DNA of 8,402 nucleotides from Desulfobacterales bacterium CG23_combo_of_CG06-09_8_20_14_all_51_8. GTDB taxonomy: Bacteria > Desulfobacterota > Desulfobacteria > Desulfobacterales > Desulfosalsimonadaceae. The notes under the pieces were generated by a model. The model did no database searches. It was given only the letters and a program-made list of their open reading frames with translations, and was not told where the DNA came from. The stretch's first letter is position 1; each line of letters starts with the position of its first letter. The position numbers and the translations under genes were made by a program. Below are positions 1 through 6,256 of this stretch, in pieces. The DNA lies in the NCBI GenBank assembly GCA_002772195.1, contig PCSG01000180.1, positions 1 to 8,402 of the forward strand. Reading direction: 5' to 3'.

Positions 1-1164
1 CGGGTTTATCGCGTTCATCCTCCCGAAATAGTGCTGCCTGAATTGCCTCAAACCAGGGGAGGAAAAACCGTGTCCGACCGAGGATCGAATGATTTGCCCC
101 ATGATTGGGCCGGTGCGCATGGCAGAGAAACACTTTATGATTCTGAAGGCAAGCAGGTTATGGCGCCGGCGCCCCTGCTTCCGCCTGCCATAACACCGCC
201 GGTATCAGAAATATTAACAGAAGAAATACCGGTTGTTTCGAAGGACCCGACTGAAATGGATTTAGCGACAAACAATATATTGGAACATTTCGCGGCTCAA
301 AACGCTATGGTGTCGAAGACCCATCAGGAATTCCTCACCCGACAGGCGGCCGTCCACAAAACCTTTCTGGATCATCGCCAAAATGTGCTGACCATAATGG
401 GCAGTCTCACCGGTCAGGGAATTTCTTCTTCTGCCAACGAGAAAGCAACGCAAGCCGTGGATACGGTTCCTGTTAGAAAAGCCTTTGCCAATAACTCACA
501 TATAAAACCGGTTGACCAGAAGGCGTCTTCTCAAACTTCCGGCCATCGCTCGGCTCCGATGGGTCCTGTTACAATGGTCGCGCCAGTCACAAAGAAGGCT
601 TCTCCTGTGCCATCCAGCCAACACCATGAACCTGATGCTCCGGTTGGTCCTGTTAAAGATCAGTTTGCCAACGCCGCCTATATCGAACCGACCGGCCCCA
701 AATTCTCCAAGGAACAGCTCGAAATTTTAGCGTCAGGCAAAATATCGGATGTGTTCGGCGAAATGTTTAAAATACAGGATGACTTTTCCCGGCAGGTGCG
801 CCTTCCCGAATATCCGCTCCTCCTCGCCGACCGAATAACCGGACTGAAAGCAGAACCCGGCTCCATGGGTAAAGGGATTATCTGGACCGAAACGGATGTA
901 AAAGCTGATGCCTGGTACATCAACGACATTTACATGCCAGCAGGTGTCACCGTGGAATCCGGCCAATGCGATTTGACCCTTGTCTCTTACCTTGGCGCGG
1001 ATTTTAAAAATAAAGGCAAAAGAGTTTACCGACTGCTCGGATGCGACCTCATCTACTATGGGGAGCCGCCGCGGGTGGGGGACACGCTGTGCTATCAGAT
1101 TCACGTGGACGGTCACGCCAATATCGGTGAAACGCGCATCTTTTTCTTCCGCTACGACTGCTGA
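1..1164 (+). CDS. pfaC: PUFA synthase subunit PfaC/Pfa3-like, middle portion (5' partial, ends at in-frame TGA)
   Basis: This is the upstream part of an iterative type-I PUFA synthase subunit that carries dehydratase-type domains. The frame is open from base 1 (it reads RVYRVHPPEI before the GTG at 31), so the true start and the expected KS and chain-length-factor domains lie outside the window. Numbering from the GTG at 31, residues 1-75 are linker. Residues 78-125 look helical. Residues 130-225 are a Pro/Ala/Val-rich linker with a repeated FAN..(H/Y)I.P motif. From about residue 256 a FabA-like hot-dog unit begins (LLLADRITG, then DAWYINDIYMPAGVTVESGQ, then IFFFRYDC). Seven residues before the MPAG Met, where active units have the catalytic His, this unit has Trp295, so it is probably the structural, non-catalytic half of a dehydratase pair. 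TGA at 1162-1164 stops the frame in the middle of the fold. The same frame resumes immediately with matching family sequence, so this and the next entry are almost certainly one gene. Confidence 0.85.
   Translation, partial: RVYRVHPPEIVLPELPQTRGGKTVSDRGSNDLPHDWAGAHGRETLYDSEGKQVMAPAPLLPPAITPPVSEILTEEIPVVSKDPTEMDLATNNILEHFAAQNAMVSKTHQEFLTRQAAVHKTFLDHRQNVLTIMGSLTGQGISSSANEKATQAVDTVPVRKAFANNSHIKPVDQKASSQTSGHRSAPMGPVTMVAPVTKKASPVPSSQHHEPDAPVGPVKDQFANAAYIEPTGPKFSKEQLEILASGKISDVFGEMFKIQDDFSRQVRLPEYPLLLADRITGLKAEPGSMGKGIIWTETDVKADAWYINDIYMPAGVTVESGQCDLTLVSYLGADFKNKGKRVYRLLGCDLIYYGEPPRVGDTLCYQIHVDGHANIGETRIFFFRYDC
1162..1164 (+). other. In-frame TGA codon interrupting the PUFA synthase gene
   Basis: Reading frame 1 gives IFFFRYDC, then TGA, then INGALRLSVRNAQAGFFSDEEL, with no change of phase. 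As I recall them, PfaC homologues have an aromatic residue after a conserved Cys, followed by a polar turn, a beta strand and an AGFF.(D/N)EEL segment. Both flanks fit that pattern, so no residue is missing other than the one encoded by TGA. A TGG-to-TGA change (Trp to stop) is the simplest single-base origin. Selenocysteine, readthrough and sequencing error are the alternatives. The rest of the gene uses TGG for Trp and has no further in-frame TGA, which argues against a UGA=Trp genetic code. Confidence 0.9.
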
Positions 1165-1173
1165 ATCAATGGC

Positions 1174-1199
1174 GCGCTTCGTCTGTCTGTCCGAAACGC
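1174..1199 (+). other. Stem-loop 9 nt after the in-frame TGA (possible recoding element, weak)
   Basis: GCG at 1174-1176 can pair with CGC at 1197-1199, and TTCG at 1178-1181 with CGAA at 1192-1195. There is one C/A mismatch between the two segments and a loop of ten bases (1182-1191). The hairpin starts nine bases after the TGA. If the last G-C pair opens, a G sits at the base of the loop 17 nt from the TGA, which is roughly where bacterial SECIS elements carry a guanine. Hairpins of this strength are common in coding DNA, so this shows a possible structure and does not demonstrate a SECIS. Confidence 0.25.
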
Positions 1200-1227
1200 C
1201 CAGGCGGGTTTTTTCTCTGATGAGGAA

Positions 1228-4200
1228 TTGGCGGCATCCGGCGGCATTCTGTGGAACCCCGATACCGGCGAGCACAAGCCTGATGGCGAGGCGATCGTTG
1301 ATCCGGCCGTGGCAGAATGCACCCGAAAGGAATTCTCCGTCGATATGGTAAAAGCCTTCTCCGAAGGCCGCGTCTTTGAGTGCTTTGGTCCTGGTTTCGA
1401 GTTGGCTCAGACCCACTCCAAGACACCCAAAATTCAATCCGGAATGATGCTGCTCCTTGACCGAATCACCCGATTCGAGCCAACCGGCGGGCCTTGGGGC
1501 CGCGGTTACCTCAGGGTTGAGAACGAGATTCCTTCTGATGCATGGTATTTGACCTGTCATTTTAAAAACGACCCCTGCATGCCCGGCACCCTCATGAGCG
1601 ACGCCTGCCTGCAGGCCCTTGCCTTCTATATGACCGCCATGGGGCATACCCTAAAAAGAGACGGCTGGCGCTTTGATCCGGTACCTGATGAAATTTATCA
1701 TATCAAATGCCGGGGACAGGTCACCCCCAAAAGCCAAAACCTTATTTATGAGGTTTTTGTCGAAGAGATCATTGACGGGCCATGCCCCACTATCTATGCT
1801 GATATCTTAGGCACTTGCGATGGGCTCAAAATTCTTCACATCCGCCGGATGGGTTTGCGTCTGGTGCCGGATTATCCCCTGGATTGCTGGCCCCACTTAC
1901 TTCTATGCCATGTTGAGAAAAAACCGGCTGCCAGAATCGGCGATATGGAATTCGGATATAAATCCCTGCTGGCCTGCGCGTTCGGCAAACCATCCGATGC
2001 CTTTGGGGAACTGGGGAAACCGTTTGACGGTCCCCGGCATATCGCCCGCCTTCCCGGCCCTCCCTATCATTTCATGTCACGGGTTACGTCTATCCTTGCA
2101 ACGATGGGCGGCATGAAAACGGATGAGACCATCGAAGTCGATTACGATATCCCCGAAAACGCATGGTATTTTGATGAAAATGGAAACCGGTCCATGCCTT
2201 TTTGCGTGCTGATGGAGGTGGCGCTGCAGCCGTGCGGATGGCTGGCCGTGTTTGAGGGCGGACCCGCCACATCCGAAAAACCGCTTTATTTTCGCAATAT
2301 GGATGGCACAGGCACCCTGACAACTGAAATATTTCCGGATGCCGGAACCATTCGCACCCGCACCACCGTCACGAAAATTATCAATTTTTCAGGTATTATT
2401 CTCATCAATTTTGATGTTGAATGTTTTATAAAAGACACTTCCATTTATAAAATGGAGACGGGATTTGGTTTTTTCCACAAAGAGGCTCTTGACCACCAGG
2501 TAGGCCTTCCGGCAACCGATGAGGACCGGAAATGGCTTGATGAACCCTGCGATTTTCTCGTTGATCTGACCCGCAGGCCGGCAAAATATTGCGAAGGCTA
2601 CCCTCGGCTTCCAAAACCCATGCTGCTGATGGTGGACCGGGTGACCGGATTCTGGCCTGGAGGCGGCCAAAAAGGACTCGGCCGCCTCCGGTCTGAGAAA
2701 TTGGTGGATATGGGTGAATGGTTTTTTAAAGCCCATTTCTTTCATGATCCGGTGCAACCCGGCTCCCTCGGCGTGGAAGCAATGATTCAGACCCTTCAAT
2801 TTTACATGATCCATCAAAACATGCAGAACGGGATAAAAAATGCCTGTTTTGAGCCCATCGCCCTGGACCATCCGCTAACCTGGAAATACAGAGGCCAGGT
2901 GAGTCCTTCCGTTAAAAGAATATCCATAGAGATGGAGATCACGGACTCGGGTCGTGATAAAAAAGGTTCTTTTGCTGTTGCCGAAGCATGGTTATGGGCC
3001 GATCATTTAAGAATCTTCCATGTCAAGAATTTGTGCATTTATATTGTGCCGGAAAGCCCTGGCAAGGATGCACGACAGGAAAAAATTAATGATGAAGGAG
3101 ATAGCGCCAATCTGGATGTCCCTCATGATTCAAAAATAGAAAATTCAATCAAAAACAGTGTCTTAAAATATATTGCGGATACCGCCCCCTTCATCAATGT
3201 TGATCCCTCTTTCATCCACCTTTCCGCGGACCCAAAAACCGCTTCTTGTGATTTCATGCCCCTTTCCCATTTTCCAATCATCATCGAAGAAAGACAAGGC
3301 AAGGCATCTTTCATTCATGTGGGAGAACCAGCGCTTCTTTTTGACAAAATTTTTGAATATGGACGGAACTTGTTTCATCTCGGGCCCTGGTTATTCGAGA
3401 ACATCACCCGCTCCCTTTGCGCGCGTTTCATAAGATATGTCATCCTTGAGGACCCCGCAGCCTTTGAAAAGGTCCGTAACCGCAGTCTCCTTTACCTCGG
3501 CAACCACCAGATTCAGGTGGAATCCATGCTTTTCCCTTTGCTGGCTCAGGTATTGACCCAGCGCCGCATCGTCACCATTGCCGATGCCGCGCACAAAACC
3601 GGCTGGATCGGCGCCCTAAACGATATTGTTTACTCCCATCCGGGAATTCATTATCCCAAAAACATTGTCTACTTTGATCAAAACGACAGAAAATCCCTGT
3701 TTAATATCATTGATAAATTCAAGGAGCAGATTAAAAAAGAAGGGATATCCGTATTTCTCCACACGGAAGGCCGGTTGGGCCTGACTTGTAAAAACCCCGT
3801 AAAGGTATTAAGCTCTGTTTTTATAGACATGGCGCTGGAATCCGATCTTCCCATTGTGCCGGTCCGGTTTACCGGCGGACTTCCGGTTGAAAAACTCGAA
3901 AAGACGCTGGACTTTCCCGTGGGTTATGGAAAACAGGATTATTATATCGGCACGCCGATTTTGCCTGAAACACTCAAAAAATTAAATTATGCGGACCGCC
4001 GAAAGCTCGTCATCAATGCCATTAATCATCTTGGAGGGGCCAATGCGCAGGAAACCCCGGGCAAACCGGCCCCGGATTTCATAAATGCTGTCGCCTCATA
4101 TAGAAAGCAGACCGGCGCGTCCGAGGTCAAGGCCGTGCTATTTAAAGCCCTTGATATGTTGACCGAAATTCCGGAAAAAGAGGCCCACGAAATGTTGCTG

Positions 4201-4299
4201 AGACGCGGCCATGGCGAGAAAATCCAATTTCAGGATAATGACAAGGGCCGCTGGATGAAACGATTGACCGACTGGTTGTTTGAACCGCATGAGAGATAA
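1228..4299 (+). CDS. pfaC: PUFA synthase subunit PfaC/Pfa3-like, C-terminal portion: dehydratase hot-dog units plus acyltransferase
   Basis: This continues the preceding coding segment in the same frame. The TTG at 1228 is only the first formal start after the TGA and lies inside the first hot-dog unit, so coding sense really resumes at 1165. Numbering from 1228, residues 71-215 are a FabA-like unit with H111 (HFKNDPCMPG) and D125 (SDACLQ), the 14-residue His-Asp spacing of FabA, so it is probably an active dehydratase. Residues 263-420 are a third hot-dog (MPFCVLMEVALQPCGW) with Asp316 in place of the His, so probably non-catalytic. Residues 460-608 are a fourth unit with H503 (HFFHDPVQPG) and E517, again 14 apart, probably active. 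Residues 610-650 are a charged linker. Residues 750-937 are a PlsC/AGPAT-like acyltransferase (GNHQIQVES, HTEGRLGLT, IVPVRFTGG, GKQDYYIGTPILPE). Known PUFA dehydratases set the cis double bonds. The terminal acyltransferase probably moves the finished chain to a glycerophosphate-type acceptor. The stop is TAA. Confidence 0.88.
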   Translation: MAASGGILWNPDTGEHKPDGEAIVDPAVAECTRKEFSVDMVKAFSEGRVFECFGPGFELAQTHSKTPKIQSGMMLLLDRITRFEPTGGPWGRGYLRVENEIPSDAWYLTCHFKNDPCMPGTLMSDACLQALAFYMTAMGHTLKRDGWRFDPVPDEIYHIKCRGQVTPKSQNLIYEVFVEEIIDGPCPTIYADILGTCDGLKILHIRRMGLRLVPDYPLDCWPHLLLCHVEKKPAARIGDMEFGYKSLLACAFGKPSDAFGELGKPFDGPRHIARLPGPPYHFMSRVTSILATMGGMKTDETIEVDYDIPENAWYFDENGNRSMPFCVLMEVALQPCGWLAVFEGGPATSEKPLYFRNMDGTGTLTTEIFPDAGTIRTRTTVTKIINFSGIILINFDVECFIKDTSIYKMETGFGFFHKEALDHQVGLPATDEDRKWLDEPCDFLVDLTRRPAKYCEGYPRLPKPMLLMVDRVTGFWPGGGQKGLGRLRSEKLVDMGEWFFKAHFFHDPVQPGSLGVEAMIQTLQFYMIHQNMQNGIKNACFEPIALDHPLTWKYRGQVSPSVKRISIEMEITDSGRDKKGSFAVAEAWLWADHLRIFHVKNLCIYIVPESPGKDARQEKINDEGDSANLDVPHDSKIENSIKNSVLKYIADTAPFINVDPSFIHLSADPKTASCDFMPLSHFPIIIEERQGKASFIHVGEPALLFDKIFEYGRNLFHLGPWLFENITRSLCARFIRYVILEDPAAFEKVRNRSLLYLGNHQIQVESMLFPLLAQVLTQRRIVTIADAAHKTGWIGALNDIVYSHPGIHYPKNIVYFDQNDRKSLFNIIDKFKEQIKKEGISVFLHTEGRLGLTCKNPVKVLSSVFIDMALESDLPIVPVRFTGGLPVEKLEKTLDFPVGYGKQDYYIGTPILPETLKKLNYADRRKLVINAINHLGGANAQETPGKPAPDFINAVASYRKQTGASEVKAVLFKALDMLTEIPEKEAHEMLLRRGHGEKIQFQDNDKGRWMKRLTDWLFEPHER

Positions 4300-4376
4300 A
4301 GTCATGATCCAAAGTCATTCGGAAACAATTGCAGGAGTTTTATTCAAGACGCTAAAGCACCTTTAATCGAATTGTC

Positions 4377-4382
4377 AAGGGA
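4377..4382 (+). promoter_or_regulatory. Ribosome binding site for ATG 4389
   Basis: AAGGGA lies six bases before ATG 4389. No comparable site precedes the only in-frame start (TTG 4475) of the long regulator frame. This supports initiation at 4389, although that ATG is one base out of phase with the main frame. Confidence 0.55.
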
Positions 4383-4388
4383 TCTCCA

Positions 4389-4436
4389 ATGACCAACGCG
4401 CCAAAGGACAAAAAAAAATCACCGTCAGCAATATAA
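4389..4436 (+). other. Short leader frame, probable true N-terminus of the PAS regulator, out of phase
   Basis: ATG 4389 reads MTNAPKDKKKSPSAI and stops at TAA 4434-4436. The frame one base back is open from 4367. After the A run it reads KITVSNITHHPLEDRDINEQLLIKDRAIASS, whose end matches the internal repeat segment EELRIKDFAISSS of the regulator. The segment before TTG 4475 is therefore already coding. The start at ATG 4389 belongs to the regulator only if there is a -1 shift, or one extra A, in the A9 run. Confidence 0.6.
4410..4418 (+). other. A9 homopolymer at the phase break (slippage site or homopolymer error)
   Basis: There are nine consecutive A, preceded by C and followed by TC. The run sits exactly where the ATG 4389 frame must move to the main regulator frame. 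Ten A would give a continuous N-terminus starting MTNAPKDKKKITVSN. Runs of nine or more A are known sites of transcriptional slippage and of sequencing indels, and the sequence alone cannot separate these causes. Confidence 0.6.
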
Positions 4437-4474
4437 CGCATCATCCTTTAGAAGACCGGGATATCAACGAGCAG

Positions 4475-6133
4475 TTGCTGATAAAGGACAGGGCCATTGC
4501 CTCTTCCCTGCAGGGCATCGGCATCGGCGATCTGGAAGGCAACATTATATACGTCAACGATGCGGCTTTACGAATGTGGGGGGCCAGTTCGCCGGATGAA
4601 GTCCTCGGTCGTTCCTCCCTGGAACTGGCCGAATCTCCTGAAGAAGCGCTCAGAATCATGAGTGAAGTCCTGGAAAAAGGCAGCTGGGAGGGGGAAATTT
4701 CGGGAAAACGTAAAGACGGATCCCCCATCACCGTCTATCTTTCCGCCAACATTGTTTACAATGAAAAAGGCGAGCCCATCTGCACCATGGACTCCTTTAT
4801 TGATATTACCGACCGGAAAAAAATGGAGGAAGAACTCCGCATCAAGGACTTTGCTATCTCCTCTTCCATACAGGGAATCGGCATCGGTGATCTGGAAGGC
4901 AATATCACTTATGTCAACAACGCGGCCCTGCGCATGTGGGGGGCATCTGATCCGTCGGAGGTTTTGGGCCGATCTTCCCTGGAGCTCGCCAAAGACAAAG
5001 AACAAGCCGTAAAAATCATGCTTGAAGTCCTGGAAAAAGGAAGCTGGGAAGGCGAAATCGAAGGGTTCCGAAAAGACGGCACACCGGCCACCATCCATAT
5101 GGCCGCGAACATCGTCTACAATGAAAAAGGCGAGCCCGTCTGCACCATGGACTCCTTTATTGACATTACCGACCGGAAAAAAATGGAGGAAGAACTCCGC
5201 ATCAAGGACTTTGCTGTTTCCTCTTCCATTCAGGGTATTGTCATTGGAGACCTCATGGGGAATATCACCTATGTCAATCGTTCTTTCCTCGAAATGTGGG
5301 GCGATACTGACACCTCTGAAATCATTGGAAAACCAGCTATTAGTTTTGCAAAAGATCAGCGCCAGGCAGAAAAAGCATTTGAAATGATTTTAAATGAGGG
5401 AAGCTGGAATGATGAAATTGACGTGGTCGTTAAAGACGGTTCCCTCCTTACGGTGCTTGTCTCTGGAAACATGGTAACAGACGCCGATAATAATCCAATC
5501 TGCATGATGGCTTCTTTCGTAGATATCACGGACCGGAAACGAGCCGAAAAAGAACTGGAAAGAGTCAATGAAGAACTGGAAACACGCGTTGCCGAGCGCA
5601 CCCAGGAACTGGTGGTGGCCAACCAGCGCATGCTCCGCGAAATTGAAGAGCGCAAACAGATCGAAGCTTCATTGCGCCAGAAAGAAGAAGAACTCAGGCA
5701 GCAGACGATCAATCTTCAGGAAACCAACACGGCCTTGAAGATTTTGCTCAAACAGCGGGAACAGGATAAGGAAGATATGGAAGACAAAGTCCTGTCGAAC
5801 GTAAAAGAACTGATAGAGCCCTATATTGAAAAATTAAAATCCACCCGCCTTGACAAAAATCAGGATACTTATCTGGAAATACTTCAATCAAATATCCGTG
5901 CGATCATATCACCGTATCTGAAAAAACTTTCCACCCAGTTTCAAAGCTTTACCCCCATGCAAATCCAGGTGGCCGATCTGGTTAAAGCCGGCAAAACAAC
6001 AAAAGAAATATCGGAAGTTCTCAACCTGTCGGACCGGGCCATTGAATTTCACCGAAACAGCATCCGTCATAAGCTCGGATTGAAAAACAAAAAAATCAAT
6101 CTCCAGACCTATCTGTTATCCTTGTCCGACTGA
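4475..6133 (+). CDS. Triple-PAS sensor with C-terminal LuxR-type HTH (one-component regulator)
   Basis: This is probably a soluble sensor-regulator that binds DNA directly. Numbering from TTG 4475, three PAS domains occupy about residues 8-115, 128-235 and 248-355. Each has the pattern G(I/V)xIGDLxGNIxYVN, then (R/E)MWG, then GSWxxEI, then KDG, and ends in an S-box-like DSFIDITDRK or ASFVDITDRK. A coiled coil follows (356-440, VAERTQEL and Glu/Lys/Gln-rich heptads), then a helical segment (440-488). A LuxR/GerE HTH fills 490-549 (FTPMQIQVADLVKAGKTTKEI, DRAIEFHRNSIRHKLGLKN). There are no transmembrane segments, no histidine kinase ATPase domain and no receiver domain, so phosphorelay input is not indicated. 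The PAS domains have no obvious haem or flavin signature, and the ligand is unknown. TTG 4475 is the only formal start in frame, but coding clearly extends upstream, so the real start is probably ATG 4389 with a shift in the A9 run. The stop is TGA. The gene lies downstream of the PUFA gene, and regulation of it is possible but unproven. Confidence 0.88.
   Translation: MLIKDRAIASSLQGIGIGDLEGNIIYVNDAALRMWGASSPDEVLGRSSLELAESPEEALRIMSEVLEKGSWEGEISGKRKDGSPITVYLSANIVYNEKGEPICTMDSFIDITDRKKMEEELRIKDFAISSSIQGIGIGDLEGNITYVNNAALRMWGASDPSEVLGRSSLELAKDKEQAVKIMLEVLEKGSWEGEIEGFRKDGTPATIHMAANIVYNEKGEPVCTMDSFIDITDRKKMEEELRIKDFAVSSSIQGIVIGDLMGNITYVNRSFLEMWGDTDTSEIIGKPAISFAKDQRQAEKAFEMILNEGSWNDEIDVVVKDGSLLTVLVSGNMVTDADNNPICMMASFVDITDRKRAEKELERVNEELETRVAERTQELVVANQRMLREIEERKQIEASLRQKEEELRQQTINLQETNTALKILLKQREQDKEDMEDKVLSNVKELIEPYIEKLKSTRLDKNQDTYLEILQSNIRAIISPYLKKLSTQFQSFTPMQIQVADLVKAGKTTKEISEVLNLSDRAIEFHRNSIRHKLGLKNKKINLQTYLLSLSD
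4759..4855 (+). repeat. Direct repeat copy 1, PAS1-PAS2 junction
   Basis: This segment matches 5119-5215 at 95 of 97 positions by eye (differences at 4778 and 4804), including 51 consecutive identical bases from 4805. It encodes the end of PAS1 and the linker into PAS2 (NEKGEP.CTMDSFIDITDRKKMEEELRIKDFA). The two copies are exactly 360 bp apart, which is the PAS repeat period. Confidence 0.9.
5119..5215 (+). repeat. Direct repeat copy 2, PAS2-PAS3 junction
   Basis: This is the partner of 4759-4855 and carries the same coding sense at the end of PAS2 and the linker into PAS3. Synonymous positions are almost unchanged here, while the PAS cores on either side have diverged more. This suggests recent duplication or local gene conversion. 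Confidence 0.9.
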
Positions 6134-6171
6134 TTATAAGGGCATGGAAACACCAACCCGCCAAAAACGGT

Positions 6172-6200
6172 TTGACATAAAACCGCGCGAAAGGTAAACA
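6172..6200 (+). promoter_or_regulatory. Candidate sigma70-type promoter upstream of the transpeptidase gene
   Basis: A perfect -35 box TTGACA (6172-6177) is followed after 17 bases by TAAACA (6195-6200), which matches the -10 consensus at only three of six positions. It lies in the 123-bp gap after the regulator and would give a leader of roughly 50 bases before the transpeptidase gene. The -35 box and spacing are good; the -10 box is weak. Confidence 0.4.
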
Positions 6201-6204
6201 TATC

Positions 6205-6232
6205 CTGTCCGGCAATGACCGGATCATGACAG
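6205..6232 (+). other. Bulged stem-loop in the leader of the transpeptidase gene
   Basis: CTGTCCGG (6205-6212) can pair with CCG (6219-6221) and GACAG (6228-6232), leaving loop CAATGA and a six-base bulge GATCAT. An alternative simpler hairpin is TCCGG... with CCGGA around the same loop. It has no U-tract, so it does not look like a terminator. It could affect translation of the downstream gene or be chance. Confidence 0.25.
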
Positions 6233-6256
6233 TATTTATTCTCAGCTTCCAAGATA

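Noticed and set aside
31..33. GTG at 31 as the start of the first gene
   Set aside because: The frame is open to base 1 and the encoded sequence is an interdomain linker, so the gene clearly starts upstream of the window.
1162..1164. UGA=Trp genetic code (code 4 or 25)
   Set aside because: Over 2,000 other codons on the + strand contain no in-frame TGA, Trp is TGG throughout, and the regulator gene ends plausibly at a TGA.
1228..1230. TTG 1228 as a genuine restart of translation
   Set aside because: It lies inside a hot-dog fold, its nearest GAGGA is only one base away, and in-frame family sequence already exists from 1165 onward.
733..1647. 304-codon open frame on the minus strand
   Set aside because: It lies wholly antisense to the well-supported PUFA synthase domains, shows no recognisable motif, and is best explained as a shadow of the coding strand.
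2389..2871. 160-codon open frame on the minus strand
   Set aside because: It is antisense to the third and fourth hot-dog units and has no family features.
4300..4388. Terminator or promoter between the PUFA gene and the regulator
   Set aside because: I saw no GC-rich hairpin followed by T residues; TTGCAG near 4329 has no good -10 partner.
4759..5215. Repeats as CRISPR or mobile-element ends
   Set aside because: There are only two long copies exactly one PAS period apart, both coding in the same frame, so they are explained by domain duplication.
4475..6133. PAS protein as a histidine kinase
   Set aside because: The C-terminus is a LuxR-type HTH; there is no HATPase domain with N, G1 or G2 boxes and no phospho-acceptor H-box.
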